NCBI RefSeq assembly: GCF_910596095.1
Contig: NC_056548.1
Coordinates: 5,915,151-5,979,150 of the forward strand
Reading direction: 5' to 3'
DNA length: 64,000 nt
DNA from: Thunnus maccoyii
Taxonomy: Eukaryota > Chordata > Actinopteri > Scombriformes > Scombridae
Position numbers and translations under genes: made by a program. Position 1 is the first letter of the stretch, and each line of letters starts with the position of its first letter. The notes below the pieces were generated by a model that was not told the origin of the DNA, made no database searches, and saw nothing but the letters and a program-made list of their open reading frames with translations. Shown piece after piece: positions 13,505-24,389 of the stretch.

Positions 13505-14285
13505 AAAACAAAATAAAATAACCACTCCTCCCAGCAGGAAATCAGCTAATATGAAGACAATGTCAGCGTGAGTGAATGAAGTGAAATGAAATGGAAATTC
13601 AGTCTATCAGGCTACACTAGACAGGAATGAGAACACATTTATGAACATTTATAAATGTAAATGCATAAAATCTGTATGACAAGTACAAAGCAGCACTTAA
13701 AAGAGCTTTATTTCTGCCTTAAAGTGCAATGTTGTATTACATGAGAGATGGTTATCGCCTGATTTATCATTTTCTTTTTTTTAATATGAGTCATGGACTC
13801 CCAGGCAGCTGTCACACTCTGAACATCGTCTCACCCCGGGCCGTACCTCATTAGCATGGCAGACACCTCCTTTTAGATACAGGGAGCAAGCCAGCCTAAA
13901 CCACTTCACAGAGAGCCAATCTCTCGCTCCTGTTTCGCCACAGTGGCCCGTCACCTGCTGCCAAGAAGCCTTTCATGGGGATTTTTCCTGCTCCACTGAT
14001 GCAAGGAAGGAGAACCTCCCATGGGGTGCGGCTACCCAATTTTCATGGTGGAGGACATCTCCTTTACAGAAGAGCCTTGCTGCAGAAAAGTGCTCATCTT
14101 CACAAAAAGACACTTGGAATGGACAAGATTTCACAATGCTACATGTCCCTCTGGGGGGAAATGGACCTATTAGTTTGTTTAAAACACTTTTTTGAAATCA
14201 TTTTAAGAGTTGTTGCACATCATAGATATTGCAGTCCTTTGTGGGTCATTTGGAAGAAATGACCCACAAAGGACAAATCCTTTAC
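13505..14285 (+). repeat. Tandem duplication, unit 1, left part
   Basis: From ACTCCTCCCAGCAGGAAATC onward this matches 15,366-16,080 closely and in the same order: the TGTCAGCGTGAGTGAATGAA block, the TCATGGACTCCCAGGCAGC block, the CATGGGGTGCGGCTACCC block and the CAGTCCTTTGTGGGTC block. The unit is interrupted at about 14,290 by an insertion and continues at about 15,108. Short frames in both copies (13,975-14,262 and 15,771-15,953) share a frame only because the DNA is duplicated; nothing suggests a protein. Confidence 0.85.
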
Positions 14286-14304
14286 TTAAAGGAAAACTTA
14301 CTAT

Positions 14305-15105
14305 GTGCAGAAGGTCCAGTATTTGTATTTGTATCTGTATTTCTTGAGGCAGCAAAATTATTTGTATTTGTATTCGAATAAAAGTAGAGAGAGGCTTAAA
14401 AATCCTGTTTTTGTTTGTATTACGCTTTTAATTCTAGAAAATTAAAGTGTTACAGTAAGTGTTCATGAATAAACTACCTTATGAAGGAGGTTCCCACACC
14501 GGGTCTCCAACTGGAGTCTCCCAGATCATAGACGACTGCGCTGACTACTGAGCTAAAACTATACTGATTACCTCATTACAGACAGACCTCTATCTATTTA
14601 TACACCCATAACACAGAGACAGCACACTTTGTAACGTGTAGGGAAGAACTTCAAAGGCGATAATTGCTTTGCACTTTTCGTCTACTGCCTATCTTTTTAC
14701 ACCCTAACTTTGCGGAAAGGAGAAGGGGAACAACAGGTTTTGAAGAGTCCCTTGTAAGCACTTTGCATGTCAGTAGCTCAGCTTTATTTCTGGGGAACAC
14801 CCCCAACTCCAGGAGTGATGTCCAAATTAGGAAATGTGCGTCATGTAGCAGGTGGATGTGACTCCCCTCGTTAAGACTTGCTGATAGACAGAACAGCGGA
14901 GCAGAGGAGAGAAACTGAGATAGTGATGTAACCGACCTGCACGCTGGTATTTGACATGTTTTTTTAATTCTTCCTGAAAACAAATAATTTTTAAAATATT
15001 TGTATGAAACAAATATTCGTAAAAAAAAAATAAATAAATAAAAAAAACACTATTTGTGCTTTGCCGAATAACATATTTGTATTCGGGCACACCCCTAAAA
15101 CTTGT
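14305..15105 (+). mobile_element. Unclassified 0.8-kb insertion splitting the first duplication unit
   Basis: Begins in TTGTATTTGTATCTGTATTT, includes CCGGGTCTCCAACTGGAGTC and AGACGACTGCGCTGACTACT (a tRNA-like or promoter-like patch), and ends with a poly-A run and ATTTGTATTCGGGCACACCC. Comparison with the second duplication unit shows that this segment is absent there, so it inserted after the duplication (or was lost cleanly from unit 2). The end piece recurs at 1-118. No coding sequence or clear terminal inverted repeats; class unknown. Confidence 0.65.
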
Positions 15106-15360
15106 GGTCCTACATGAACACTATCAATAATTTTCAGCCAAACGGTTATTTAAACAGAGAGTTCGGTCTCTGCTGTTTGTGTGGGCTCTTGTTGCTAGTT
15201 TGAATTGGACGGATATAAGTTGGAAAAGGGTGACGTCACATACTTCTGAACACCAATCAATAAAACTTAAACTACAAACTAAGTAACTGTACCTGCTAGC
15301 CAAACATAGCCAAGTGAAAATTATCATATTTCCTTGTAATGTTGTGGAAGGCAAACAAAA
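15106..15360 (+). repeat. Tandem duplication, unit 1, right part
   Basis: Resumes the interrupted unit. The blocks CCTACATGAACACTATCAAT, GGGTGACGTCACATACTTCT and ATGTTGTGGAAGGCAAACAA align with 16,130-16,345 in the second unit. Includes a TGACGTCA CRE-like octamer at about 15,231, changed to TGATGTCA in unit 2. Confidence 0.8.
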
Positions 15361-16350
15361 AGTCTCTCACTCCTCCCAACAAAAAATTGGCTAATACGAA
15401 GACAATGTCAGCGTGAGTGAATGAAGTGAAATGAAATGGAAATTCAGTCTATCGGGCTACATTTGACAGGAAGGAAGATACATTTATGAACATTTATAAA
15501 TGTAAATGCACTAAATATGTATGACAAGTACAAAGCAGCACTTAAAAGCTTTATTTCTGCCTTAAAGTGCAATGTTATACATGAGAGATGGTTATCGGCT
15601 GATTTATCTTTTTTTTTTTTTTTTTTTTTTTTATGAGTCATGGACTCCCAGGCAGCTGTCACACTCTGAACATCGTCTCACCCCGGGCCGTATCTCATTA
15701 GCATAGCAGACACCTCCTTTTAGATACAAGGAGCAAGCCAGCCTAAACCGCTTCACAGAGAGCCAATCTCTTGCTCCTGTTTGGCCACAGTGGCCCTTCA
15801 CCTGCTGCCAAGAACCCCTTCATAGGGATTCTTCCTGCTCCACTGATGCACAGAGGGAGAACCTCCCATGGGGTGCGGCTACCCAATTTTCATGGTGGAG
15901 GACATCTTTACAGAAGAGCCTTGCTACATAAACGTGCTCATCTTTACACTTGAAATGGACAAGTTTTCACAATGCTACATGTCCCTCTGGGTGGAAGTTT
16001 GTTTAAAACACTTTTTTGAAAATCATCATCGTAGCTCTTCCACATCATAGATATTGCAGTCCTTTGTGGGTCGTTTGGAAGAAGTACTCAAATCCTTCAC
16101 TTAAAGGCCCTGAAAACTATGAGTCATGTGGGCCTACATGAACACTCAATAATTTTAAGCCAAATGGTTATTTCAACAGAGATTTTCTGTCTCTGGGTCT
16201 GAGTTAGAAAAGGGTGATGTCACATACTTCTGAACATCAATCCGTAAAACTTTATCTACAAACTAAGTAACCGTACCTGTTAGCCAAATAAAAAGTACAA
16301 TATTTCCCTGTAATGTTGTGGAAGGCAAGCAAAAAGTCTCCCAAATTGGA
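15361..16350 (+). repeat. Tandem duplication, unit 2 (uninterrupted)
   Basis: An about 1-kb direct copy of unit 1. It starts at the ACTCCTCCCAAC block and runs to GGCAAGCAAAAAGTCTCCCA. Small differences include a 20-plus T run at about 15,610 and loss of short segments near 15,910 and 15,990. Without the insertion, unit 1 would have nearly the same length. Confidence 0.85.
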
Positions 16351-16514
16351 AAATACTAAAGTAAAATGTAAGTACCTCAAAACTGATCTTACAGTAAGTA
16401 AATACTTAATTATTCCCAACAACAGTTGTCCTAACCTAAAATCTGACAACAGTAAAGAATAAATGTGTACATATAGAGTATGTTGTGAGCACAGGTCTTA
16501 AGAATAAAAATACA

Positions 16515-16790
16515 GTTTAAACAAATAGTTCAGCATTCTTGCTAAGAGATATGAAGATTGATACCACTTTTATGTCTGTGCACTTGTTATGAAGCAGGTC
16601 ATTCACTTAGCTTAGCATAAAGACTAGAAGCAGACGAAACAGCTTTCCTGTCTGTCCAAAAGGTTAAAAAAAAAAATCCACCTGCCAGTAGCTCTAAATT
16701 GTACTAATTAACACATTAAATCTTGTTTAATCTGTACACTAACCAGAATGAAAAGATGACGAGTTTGTGATTTGTTGCAAGATTTTTTTT
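16515..16790 (+). mobile_element. Short dispersed repeat, family B copy 2
   Basis: Carries the ordered blocks of a repeat widespread in teleost introns: AAATAGTTCAGCATTCTTGC, AGATTGATACCACTTTTATG, CTTAGCTTAGCATAAAGACT, CAGCTTTCCTGTCTGTCCAA and ACTAATTAACACATTAAATC. Other copies, reversed, lie at 8,840-9,015 and 51,160-51,528. Non-autonomous, no ORF. Confidence 0.7.
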
Positions 16791-18440
16791 TTTTTAAAGA
16801 TTGGTTAATTAATGAATCTTAATTACATGAATAATAGAATTTGTTAGGTAAAGGTGACATTGGCCTGAAAATGGATGAGATTCTTTTCTTTAATTGAAAG
16901 TTCTCTTAATTCAGATTAAGCTCCCTGAGCCACACATCTGGGCTTCAGGGACATTTATTCCCGAGAAGGTTGTGACCTCCTCCTCCGAGGCTGTGAACAG
17001 TGTTCATATGAGCATTTATGATAATGTCAAAAGGCGGACAATACCCCATATATTTCACTGAGACATAGATGATACAGAGGACTGAATTTAGGATAAATTA
17101 TTGGAGAATCATTTTGTTCACCAACTATAGTGTCCAATATACATATTTAGCTGTGTCTTATTAACAGTGTTGCACATTTACAGAGTAAAGGCTGAGATGT
17201 GGGTAACACAGTGCATGACACACACATGATAGAGGGATTAAGGGACTTGGGGAAAAAAGCAGACATTTCTTACAGCAGGGAATATATATATGCCCACCTG
17301 GATTTAGAGAGACAGGTGTGGAGAGACACATGTTAGGAGGCAGAGCACTGAAGCGTAATAGCATCAGTGCAAGAACTTTAAGCTCCGTGCGTGTGTGTAT
17401 GTGTGTGTGTGTGTGTGTACGGTGTGAATATATGAGCAGGAGGATCTGTGTGGGTTCTGTGTTGGTGCGTGTTCATGTCTGACTCATTCCAAAGCCGAAC
17501 ATGATCAAAGCCAGGACAGACTGAGGAGGACAGAGCGAACCGGAGATGGATGCAGTCCAGTCCTCACATCAGAAGCCTGTCTCTCCGTCAGGCAGACATA
17601 TTATTGGGCTAACAGCTGATAAGATGCAAACAGCAGCAGGGTCGAGGTGCGTTTAAACACGATGACGTCTTTGAGCTGCACAGAAACACCTGCTCTGCCA
17701 TATTTGAAAACAGAAGGCATGCGTGTCCTCCTTCACAAGCCTTTGAATACCCATACATCTGGGCATGTCAGTGCCTTGTTCGTGAAGGTATGTAGCGTTG
17801 CGTAATGTGGCCAGTAGGTTGCCAAGGGGTAGAGAGGCAGAATAACAACCAAAACATGTTTATTTAATTCTCAGCACCAGCAAGAGGCTTTATCCAAGCT
17901 GTAAACTGAAGTATATTACCTCCATTTTTCCATGGAAGCGGGTCAGTCCACTTTAGCTGCGCTATGCCAAGCCAAGTCGAGGTGACGTGCGTCTTCACTA
18001 CAGTCTCACGGCAGAGGAAAGCCGTGTAAAGCTGCACTGCTGTGGTGCTGTTAGGCGGCATTCAGACTGACATTAGCTCTGCAGCGCATGGGGGCAGTGC
18101 ATTGACACAGCGGGGAGTTTCAGTACAGCAGGGTTGTCTTTTGCTGCAACGTGACGCCATCCGGCAAGACGCTGCGTTGGCCAATCACATACATGCAAGC
18201 GCACATGCCTGGTGGATTACTTTGTAATGTGAACGCCGTGTTCAACTGTTTACCTCGCAATCACCATGACGAAAGATAAAACAGTTGCTGCTGTGATAAC
18301 TTTACAGTTGTAAAATCCTGTCTGTGACTATTACTAACTGCTGTACAGGGTTTTGGCATCTTTAAACACTTTAATCTGTGGTTCCAACTCCTGGATTGTA
18401 CTTCATTGTCTCACCAGTACTTTACACAACAGGTTAGGAT
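16791..18440. other. Non-coding DNA with a GT microsatellite
   Basis: About 16,795-17,060 is complex, AATTA-rich and free of repeats (possible conserved non-coding element). A (GT)n run occupies 17,391-17,418. About 17,920-18,240 has the look of a short dispersed element but its ends could not be fixed. No gene. Confidence 0.45.
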
Positions 18441-18449
18441 TACTTCAGT

Positions 18450-18960
18450 GTTCATCGTTCAAGAGGTTTTTACCGGGAGCCGCTGAATTATCCGCAGAGG
18501 TCTCCTCCTCTCCAGAACAAAGAGACCCGGCGATTAAGACTAATAAAGTGAACAAAGCAGTTTCACATAAAAAAAATCTGTCTCTCTGACACTGTTTGGC
18601 GGACGAAGGAGATAAGGAGGGCCTGCGAGTCCAGCTGCGTCTAACGTTTGCTCAGCTTGTTTCTCTGACAACTTCAGATCCACACGTTCAGCAGGTTTCT
18701 AGCAGGAGCCAAATTATCCACAGAGGTCTCTTCCTCTCCAAAGCAAACGTACATGGGGACTAAACCTGGTAAAAAACACTGAATAAAGCAGTTTCATGTT
18801 TTTAAAAAAAAAAAAGAAAAAAGTGTGAAAGAAAAAGTGTGACGCTGTGCAGCTGATAGAGGACATCTGGGAGGGGCTCTGCATGAGCCGAGCTGCTGCT
18901 AACGTTTGCTCAGCTTGTTACTCTCATAATTTAAGATCCAGTCTGATGGCTAAAATCCTT
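18450..18960 (+). repeat. Imperfect tandem repeat, period about 230 bp
   Basis: Two long units and one partial unit share AGCCGCTGAATTATCC/AGCCAAATTATCC, CAGAGGTCTC-TCCTCTCCA, AAAGCAGTTTCA and AACGTTTGCTCAGCTTGTT. Unit starts are near 18,450, 18,685 and 18,895. Non-coding. Confidence 0.65.
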
Positions 18961-19264
18961 CATCTGTTTAAAAGATATAGTTAAAAATAACCAAGACCTA
19001 AAAAATGTAGCTTAAAGATGAATAAAAGTCAATTTGACAGTTTCTGGCAGACAACCATAACGCCGACATATTGTATATTGGTATTAATTTGGTAGATGCC
19101 ATCGTGGCATCGTTAGCATACTGACAGGGTCTGTCAGAAAGAGCCGCAAGCGTCATTGGCTAGCAACAGCCTTGACAATGGCACATTGATTGATTGACAC
19201 ACATACAGACAAATCAGAATTGAATTCAGATACGTGGAGCATTGTTTATGTTTTTATACTGCAT

Positions 19265-19460
19265 TAGGTAATATTGAACAGGACAGAGCATGATATCTGT
19301 AAGCGCTGAAAACAATTGTGGTGAAAACTGGGACAATTTGATAGTGAATGTTGAAAACCGGGACATTTTAGTGTTTTCTTACAGATACTTGTTGGGACTC
19401 GGACGCCCAGCTTGAAACCAGGCGAATCCCAGAAAAACCAGGACATGTTGTCACCATATA
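19265..19460 (+). repeat. Dispersed repeat with GAAAACCGGGACA motifs
   Basis: The motif AAAACTGGGACAATTTGATA is followed by TTGAAAACCGGGACATTTTA, and the segment ends in AAACCAGGACATGTTGTCAC. This pattern is common as a short dispersed element in fish genomes. No coding potential. Confidence 0.45.
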
Positions 19461-20465
19461 CTCCTCAGCACCATGGAAAAACCTTTAAGTATATTGTACT
19501 AGGCTGATTGGGCCAGTACCCACATGCTTCTGAGCCTAAAGGGCCTTCAGCTGGTTTACACAAAAATGCAGTTAAATACATGGTCAACATAGAGACCTCC
19601 TGCTGAAAAACTCCTGAGTCTGAAGATGATTCAGCTGGAGCGTGGAAGTAATTACGCTTAACATGAGCACATTTCTTTTTTTCTCCTAATCCAACCATTG
19701 TGTGGGGGCAGTCAAAAACTGCAAGTGCTTTTTTTTGTCAAAGGTATAAAGAATGGATAAAAACCAAGATGTCCACTGAGTCAGAGCAAGTCAAAGCCCT
19801 GGATTTTGATGATGTGGGGGATGTTTTTGCCCAGAGACAGATAAGGAAAAAAAATCACCTGGTTTAACGAAATTAGATTTATTCAGATTTATCACAAGTT
19901 TAAAGCTGCACTAGTCAATAGTTTTATATAAACAATGCTTTAAATGACTGTAATTTGAAAGAGATCACTTGTAATGACAAACTTCCTGTTTTTCATGGGT
20001 TTCTATTTTCACTCCCTCTCCTGGCTTCCTCCTGTTTCATAATTTCTCCTCTAAATCTCCCATATTTCCCTTTTTTATTCTTAGTTATACACAGGGCTAT
20101 AGTGGAGACTAAACGCACGTAAACGCCGTTTACCCACCTCTCAAATTCTGAAATAGCTTTTACACAGCTTTCCATCACTTTACAGCTGTTAGCTCAGACT
20201 GGCTTCTTACTACACTTTCTGTTGTAGCTTCTAGCGCTCGTTTTGTTTTCCGTTTGAACATTATATCCTCGTATGAGACATTGAAGTAGCTGTTACAATG
20301 TGGGTGTTAAAGCAAATGAACCATCTGTGCTGAAGCTAGCAGGCAGACTGGAGCTGCATTCATGAGACAGACAAATAAATCAGAGATTAGAGGGTGAAAT
20401 TTGACATTAACTGACGTGCAGAATCAAATAATAATGTCAGACAAAAGACCACAAAGTAAGTAGCT
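19461..20465. other. Non-coding DNA
   Basis: No gene, microsatellite or long repeat was seen here. Short open frames have no family signature. Confidence 0.5.
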
Positions 20466-20469
20466 AACT

Positions 20470-21150
20470 TTTAGGGTCATGTTCTGTTTGGATATTCCGA
20501 ATCAGGCCTCATTCCGAATTTGGCATTTTCTGATTAGGACATTGTGGGATATGCCAGTTTTATTCTTTGGACATGTATACAGCGCATCTGGAATATGCAT
20601 CTCAATTGGGGTTTTTACCGCTGTTTACGACACACGGTCCGCTTGCCTGTTGACCCCTGTGCAGGCATATACTGGAGCAGGAAGGCAGACAGAGGAGAGG
20701 AATGATTCATGGAGGAATGGTCATTTTCCACAACAGGGACGGAGGGGTTTGGTTATTATCCTGACTGATGATGACGACTCGTTGTGATGCACCAGAAACA
20801 CTCAGCAGTGAAGTAAATATCAGGGGACAACCTAGATACTGGATGTGCCTGTAACTGTATATTTATAATATCAGTCATATCAATATCACTTATAAATATC
20901 AGACAGCAGCTCACTAATGCTTTTCACCTCATTGGTTTACTTAACTGCCTGTGGAGATCTTGAGATTCCCGTTCCTACTGGAGAAGAGGGAAATCCTGAA
21001 AACCTTATGCATGTAAACAAGAATATTATTAGTGGAATATTCATTTTCATTAGCCATGTAAACAGCTTAGTGGGAATATTGCCATTTTTGGAATAAGGGC
21101 AAAAACCAAAGAGTATTTTTTTGCATGTAAACATAGTCATTGACATAAAA
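20470..21150. mobile_element. MITE-like element with TTCCGAAT/GGAATATT ends
   Basis: The left side has GATATTCCGAATCAGGCCTC and GGACATGTATACAGCGCATC. The right side has GGAATATTCATTTTCATTAG, CATGTAAACAGCTTAGTGGG and TGCATGTAAACATAG. These read as inverted counterparts of one another. The middle carries the 102-codon open frame at 20,479-20,787, which lacks any domain motif and is probably chance. Boundaries are approximate. Confidence 0.45.
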
Positions 21151-21229
21151 AGTTTAAGGAGGAAAGACAATCACATAGCAGCAGTCCAGGCATCAGGTGA
21201 TGGAGAGACTAAATGTCTGCTTTTTGCAG

Positions 21230-21500
21230 GTGCTCGTTAGCTAACGTGGAACACCTGAGGGCCCCGCCCCAGGTTATTTAAGTCCTGGCTGCAGCACAGT
21301 TCTCTCTCTTTGGCTGACTCTCTGCTCTGCTGCAGCTTTGCTCCTCAGCCTTTCAGTTCGGTTGTGTTGGTTTAATTTATTGTAATTCATTCATTTAATT
21401 CACTTTGCTTTCATGAACCTTTCAACACAAACACACTCACCATCCATGCATCACCATACACTACTGATCCCACTGAATTCCACACCTCATATTATAAATA
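21230..21500 (+). mobile_element. LTR-like or promoter-like module, copy 1
   Basis: Shows a GC-rich AGGGCCCCGCCCCAGG block, a TATA-like TTATTTAAGTC at about 21,275, a C/T-rich leader, then a tail with CACACCTCATATTA and CTCACCATCCATGCATC. A diverged counterpart of the tail and the TATA-like block lies at 60,060-60,310. This layout is like an LTR or an RNA-polymerase-II-driven repeat head. Ends and flanking duplications were not identified. Confidence 0.35.
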
Positions 21501-22125
21501 TTCAGTTATAGCTTTAATTTGTGTTAATTTGCTTAAATATCTTTTGTTGATGCTTTATCATGGTGTGTTTCCCTTTTGTTGTGGCCACTCGAGCCAGGTC
21601 ATGAGCCACCTGTCCGGCTGCAGCACCTCTCTCTCTGTTGCCACTGTTACAGCTCCCATGGTTGCTTCCTCCTCCATACTCTGTTTTATCTTACTAAACA
21701 GCACTATATTGGGCCTCATAAGTTGTAAAGATAGTTTGTGTTGGTGTTAAGAATCACGGAGAAACTCAACAGCCGAAGTCAGGCTGCGGCTGTAACGTCA
21801 CTCCAGTGGTCGCTTCCTCTTCCAGACTCTTCAACAGTGTGATAGTCGGGCTCGTATCATGAAACTAATTTTCTTCCAAATAAACTGATATTTTAAAATA
21901 TTTAGTAGTGTGATATCTTAATGACTGGTTTTCCCTATCGCTAGCATAACATGGTAGACAGGAGTGTTTTGGGAGATCCGCATTTTACCGTCCCTTGAAG
22001 GCACCACTACAGAAAATGTGGAAACATAATTTGTAGTCTAAGGCAGATCCCCAAAGTTTCTCCAAACTTTTGCTGACAAATGAGCGGGGAGCTCTGGGTG
22101 CAGGCAACATGTGAGTTAAACATTG
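21501..22125. other. Non-coding DNA
   Basis: No gene is supported. The 73-codon frame at 21,529-21,750 is isolated. Confidence 0.5.
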
Positions 22126-22126
22126 T

Positions 22127-22400
22127 TCATTTGCATATACTCATCATCAGCAGCATCGCAGTCTCGGAAGACCATAGATTTCTTGTGCCTGGGAGTTTGG
22201 TTTTGGTGCAGCGTCTACTGTGGCTGTGAAGTCCAATCTGTGAGAGGCAGACTCGGCCGCAGGTGTTACATGTAGGCCGGTGGGGAGGGGTGCTATTTAA
22301 CCCCACCAGGGCGCAACCACTTACTGGTGGGACTACACAACATGCCTCTGGGCCCCACTGCTGCTCTGAGATCCCAATGCAGTTCAGTCTGGGATTGCAT
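22127..22400 (-). pseudogene. LINE-type ORF C-terminal zinc-finger relic
   Basis: The reverse strand encodes a C2H2-like knuckle, CNTCGRVCLSQIGLHSHSRR, followed by C (Cys-x2-Cys, then His-x4-Cys). Fish LINE-type reverse-transcriptase proteins often end in a CxxCGRxCxSxxGLxSHxRxC motif, so this is most likely the 3' end of a decayed non-LTR retrotransposon ORF. A host zinc-finger exon is the alternative. The upstream part of the open frame (to about 22,561) shows no reverse-transcriptase motif. No poly-A tail was seen. Confidence 0.5.
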
Positions 22401-22561
22401 GATACCCAGCTACCATGTGTTGCCGCAGGGAGGCACTCTAGGAGTCTTGGTGGTGGAGAGGCTGTGTACTGGAGGCTTACACATACGACTCCCTTCAAAG
22501 TTGAGGAGCTATCCAGGCACACAGAGCAGGTCACTGAAAGCAGAGGTGAAAATGAATTCAA

Positions 22562-23328
22562 GCTACTGTTCTAGGCAACTGCATTTTTCACATCAAACAC
22601 ACCCTGTTTTTCAACACCAAAACACACGATATGCATATGCTACCCACATTGTAAAGATACAATGCTTGTTGAAAGTCTGCAAAGTTTCACTTTTAAGGTT
22701 GGTTATTAGATGTATCCCTAAAATTAATCTAGAGAGAGTACAAACCCTGAGCTGAACCTGTGTCTTGGCTCTCCTCCACCAAATGTACAACCTCCTGTGA
22801 GGTGAAGGCACACTGGTGCCAACTCTAACCTCACTCTCCCCTTCACCTCTTCTCTCACTCTGTGATTGACTTTAAAAGAATTAAAGTGAGGAGTTATTAC
22901 TTAACCGTATAGAAATTAAAAACCATTGTCTACTAACCACAGTATTAGTATACATGCTGTGTATGTTAATGTGTTTAAACAGCAATAATTATATAATAAG
23001 GAATCCAATCAGTCTTCCTGTTACGCACAATGTGCATCCACCTAAAATTGTGTTAATCTGTACTCAATAAGATTCTAATGTAATTAAAGAGAAATTAAAA
23101 TTACCAGCTTGAAGTTAAAACAATGTCTGGGTTTTTTTCTACACTCAAAGCAGTACTTTTAACTGTGACCTCACAGTTAAAACATGACATCAGGGGTCCA
23201 ACTACTCTACATGAAAACAACTAAACTGGTCACAGGTTATCCACGAACAAATATCATTAAGACATTCATTTGATGGATGCAAAATAGCAGATTAAACTGC
23301 ATGAAAATTAAAATAAATCTTCTCTTAC
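22562..23328. other. Non-coding DNA
   Basis: AT-rich sequence without a recognisable gene. It would be downstream of the exon at 23,329-23,564, but no further exon of that gene could be recognised. Confidence 0.45.
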
Positions 23329-23564
23329 ATTGTCCATACTCAAACTCCTCTGCAGGAGCCGGATGTAGAGTGTGGCGTGGTGTATCATGTTCCCTGAGTC
23401 CTTAAGTGTCTGACTGTGTAGCCCTCGTTGGGACAGAGAATAAGTGTAAGTTGACAGCTCCTCCGTAGTCCCAGAGATGTGCATTAACTCAAACCCTCCT
23501 GCATTTCTCAATTTTAACACAGCCAGGATGAAATTTATAAATTCCCCAGGGCTTTCTTGGTCAC
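23329..23564 (-). CDS. Isolated exon, G2/M E3-ligase-like (teleost multi-copy family)
   Basis: A 236-nt open segment is bounded by a strong acceptor (pyrimidine-rich TTTTTCCTTTTTGTGCTAG) and a consensus donor (GTAAGAG), and translates without a stop. It begins DQESPGEFINFILAVLKLRN, then GGFELMHISGTTEELSTYTY, and ends LYIRLLQRSLSMDN. The GGFELM-SGTT block followed by a hydrophobic YIRxLQ strand recalls the region in front of the HECT domain of expanded teleost proteins usually annotated as G2/M-phase-specific E3 ubiquitin-ligase-like. That assignment is from memory. No partner exon was recognised within the window, so it is either one exon of a gene with long introns, or a captured or dead exon. 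Its neighbours are mobile-element genes, which favours a transposed or orphan copy. Confidence 0.45.
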
Positions 23565-24389
23565 CTAGCACAAAAAGGAAAAATACTTGGCATAAATATT
23601 CATACACTTGCTTCAAAACAAGTACAGAGTGCAAAATGGATTTGAAACTGATCTTTTAGCTGGAGAGCACTTCATATCTTCATTCGTTATATTAGAATTC
23701 AAAGACTCTCCTTCATGAGCATAGTTTGCTTTTAACCGATTTCGATCTTATAGGCATATACACACACACACAGTATGTCGACTCATTTACATATAAGGCA
23801 CCAATGCTCAGTCTGAACACTGTGTGTTTTGATATGGGGATTTACGGAGGATAGGAGCAGTCTGGAATGACAACATATGACGGTCATTTGTATTTGTTGC
23901 TGGCAAATCTACAAAATTGCAGATTGCACATTTAGAGGCTTCAGTGTCTATCAGTATGGTGTGCGACCATAATTCTTTCAGCACAACCTTGTGAGACACA
24001 TTAACTTGAAAGGTGAGACGTTTTTCACCCAACCCTATCCGTTGTAGGTGCTCCTTTTCAGCCCTCTGTGAGATTGTGGTGGTTTGTATGTGCATCAGAC
24101 AGCAGAAGGTGTGTGTGTGTTGATAGCGATGGTGTGCTGGTATTGACGTTCGTTCTTTGTGTCCCAGTTGGAATACTTCAGGTGTATGGTCCAAATAGTC
24201 TGGAAAGTTCAGCTAGACTCTCTACACTTGGTACTTAGACACATCTAACCTGCTCCAGAGCAGGGTATGTTCGAGATAACAGATCAACACGTATAAAAGC
24301 GCTGCATACTGACCAATCAGTTCTCTTGGAAAATTTTCACCATTCCTAGAAGATCTTGTGGACCTCAGTGTGCGAATAGTGGAAAAAAA

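Noticed and set aside
14490-14560. Possible tRNA gene on the minus strand
   Set aside because: Only tRNA-like fragments are present. No cloverleaf with matched acceptor arm could be built by eye, and the segment is inside a repeat.
23808-24194. 128-codon minus-strand frame left of the Harbinger element
   Set aside because: No motif and no splice context; considered as an upstream exon of the orphan exon gene but nothing in it supports that.
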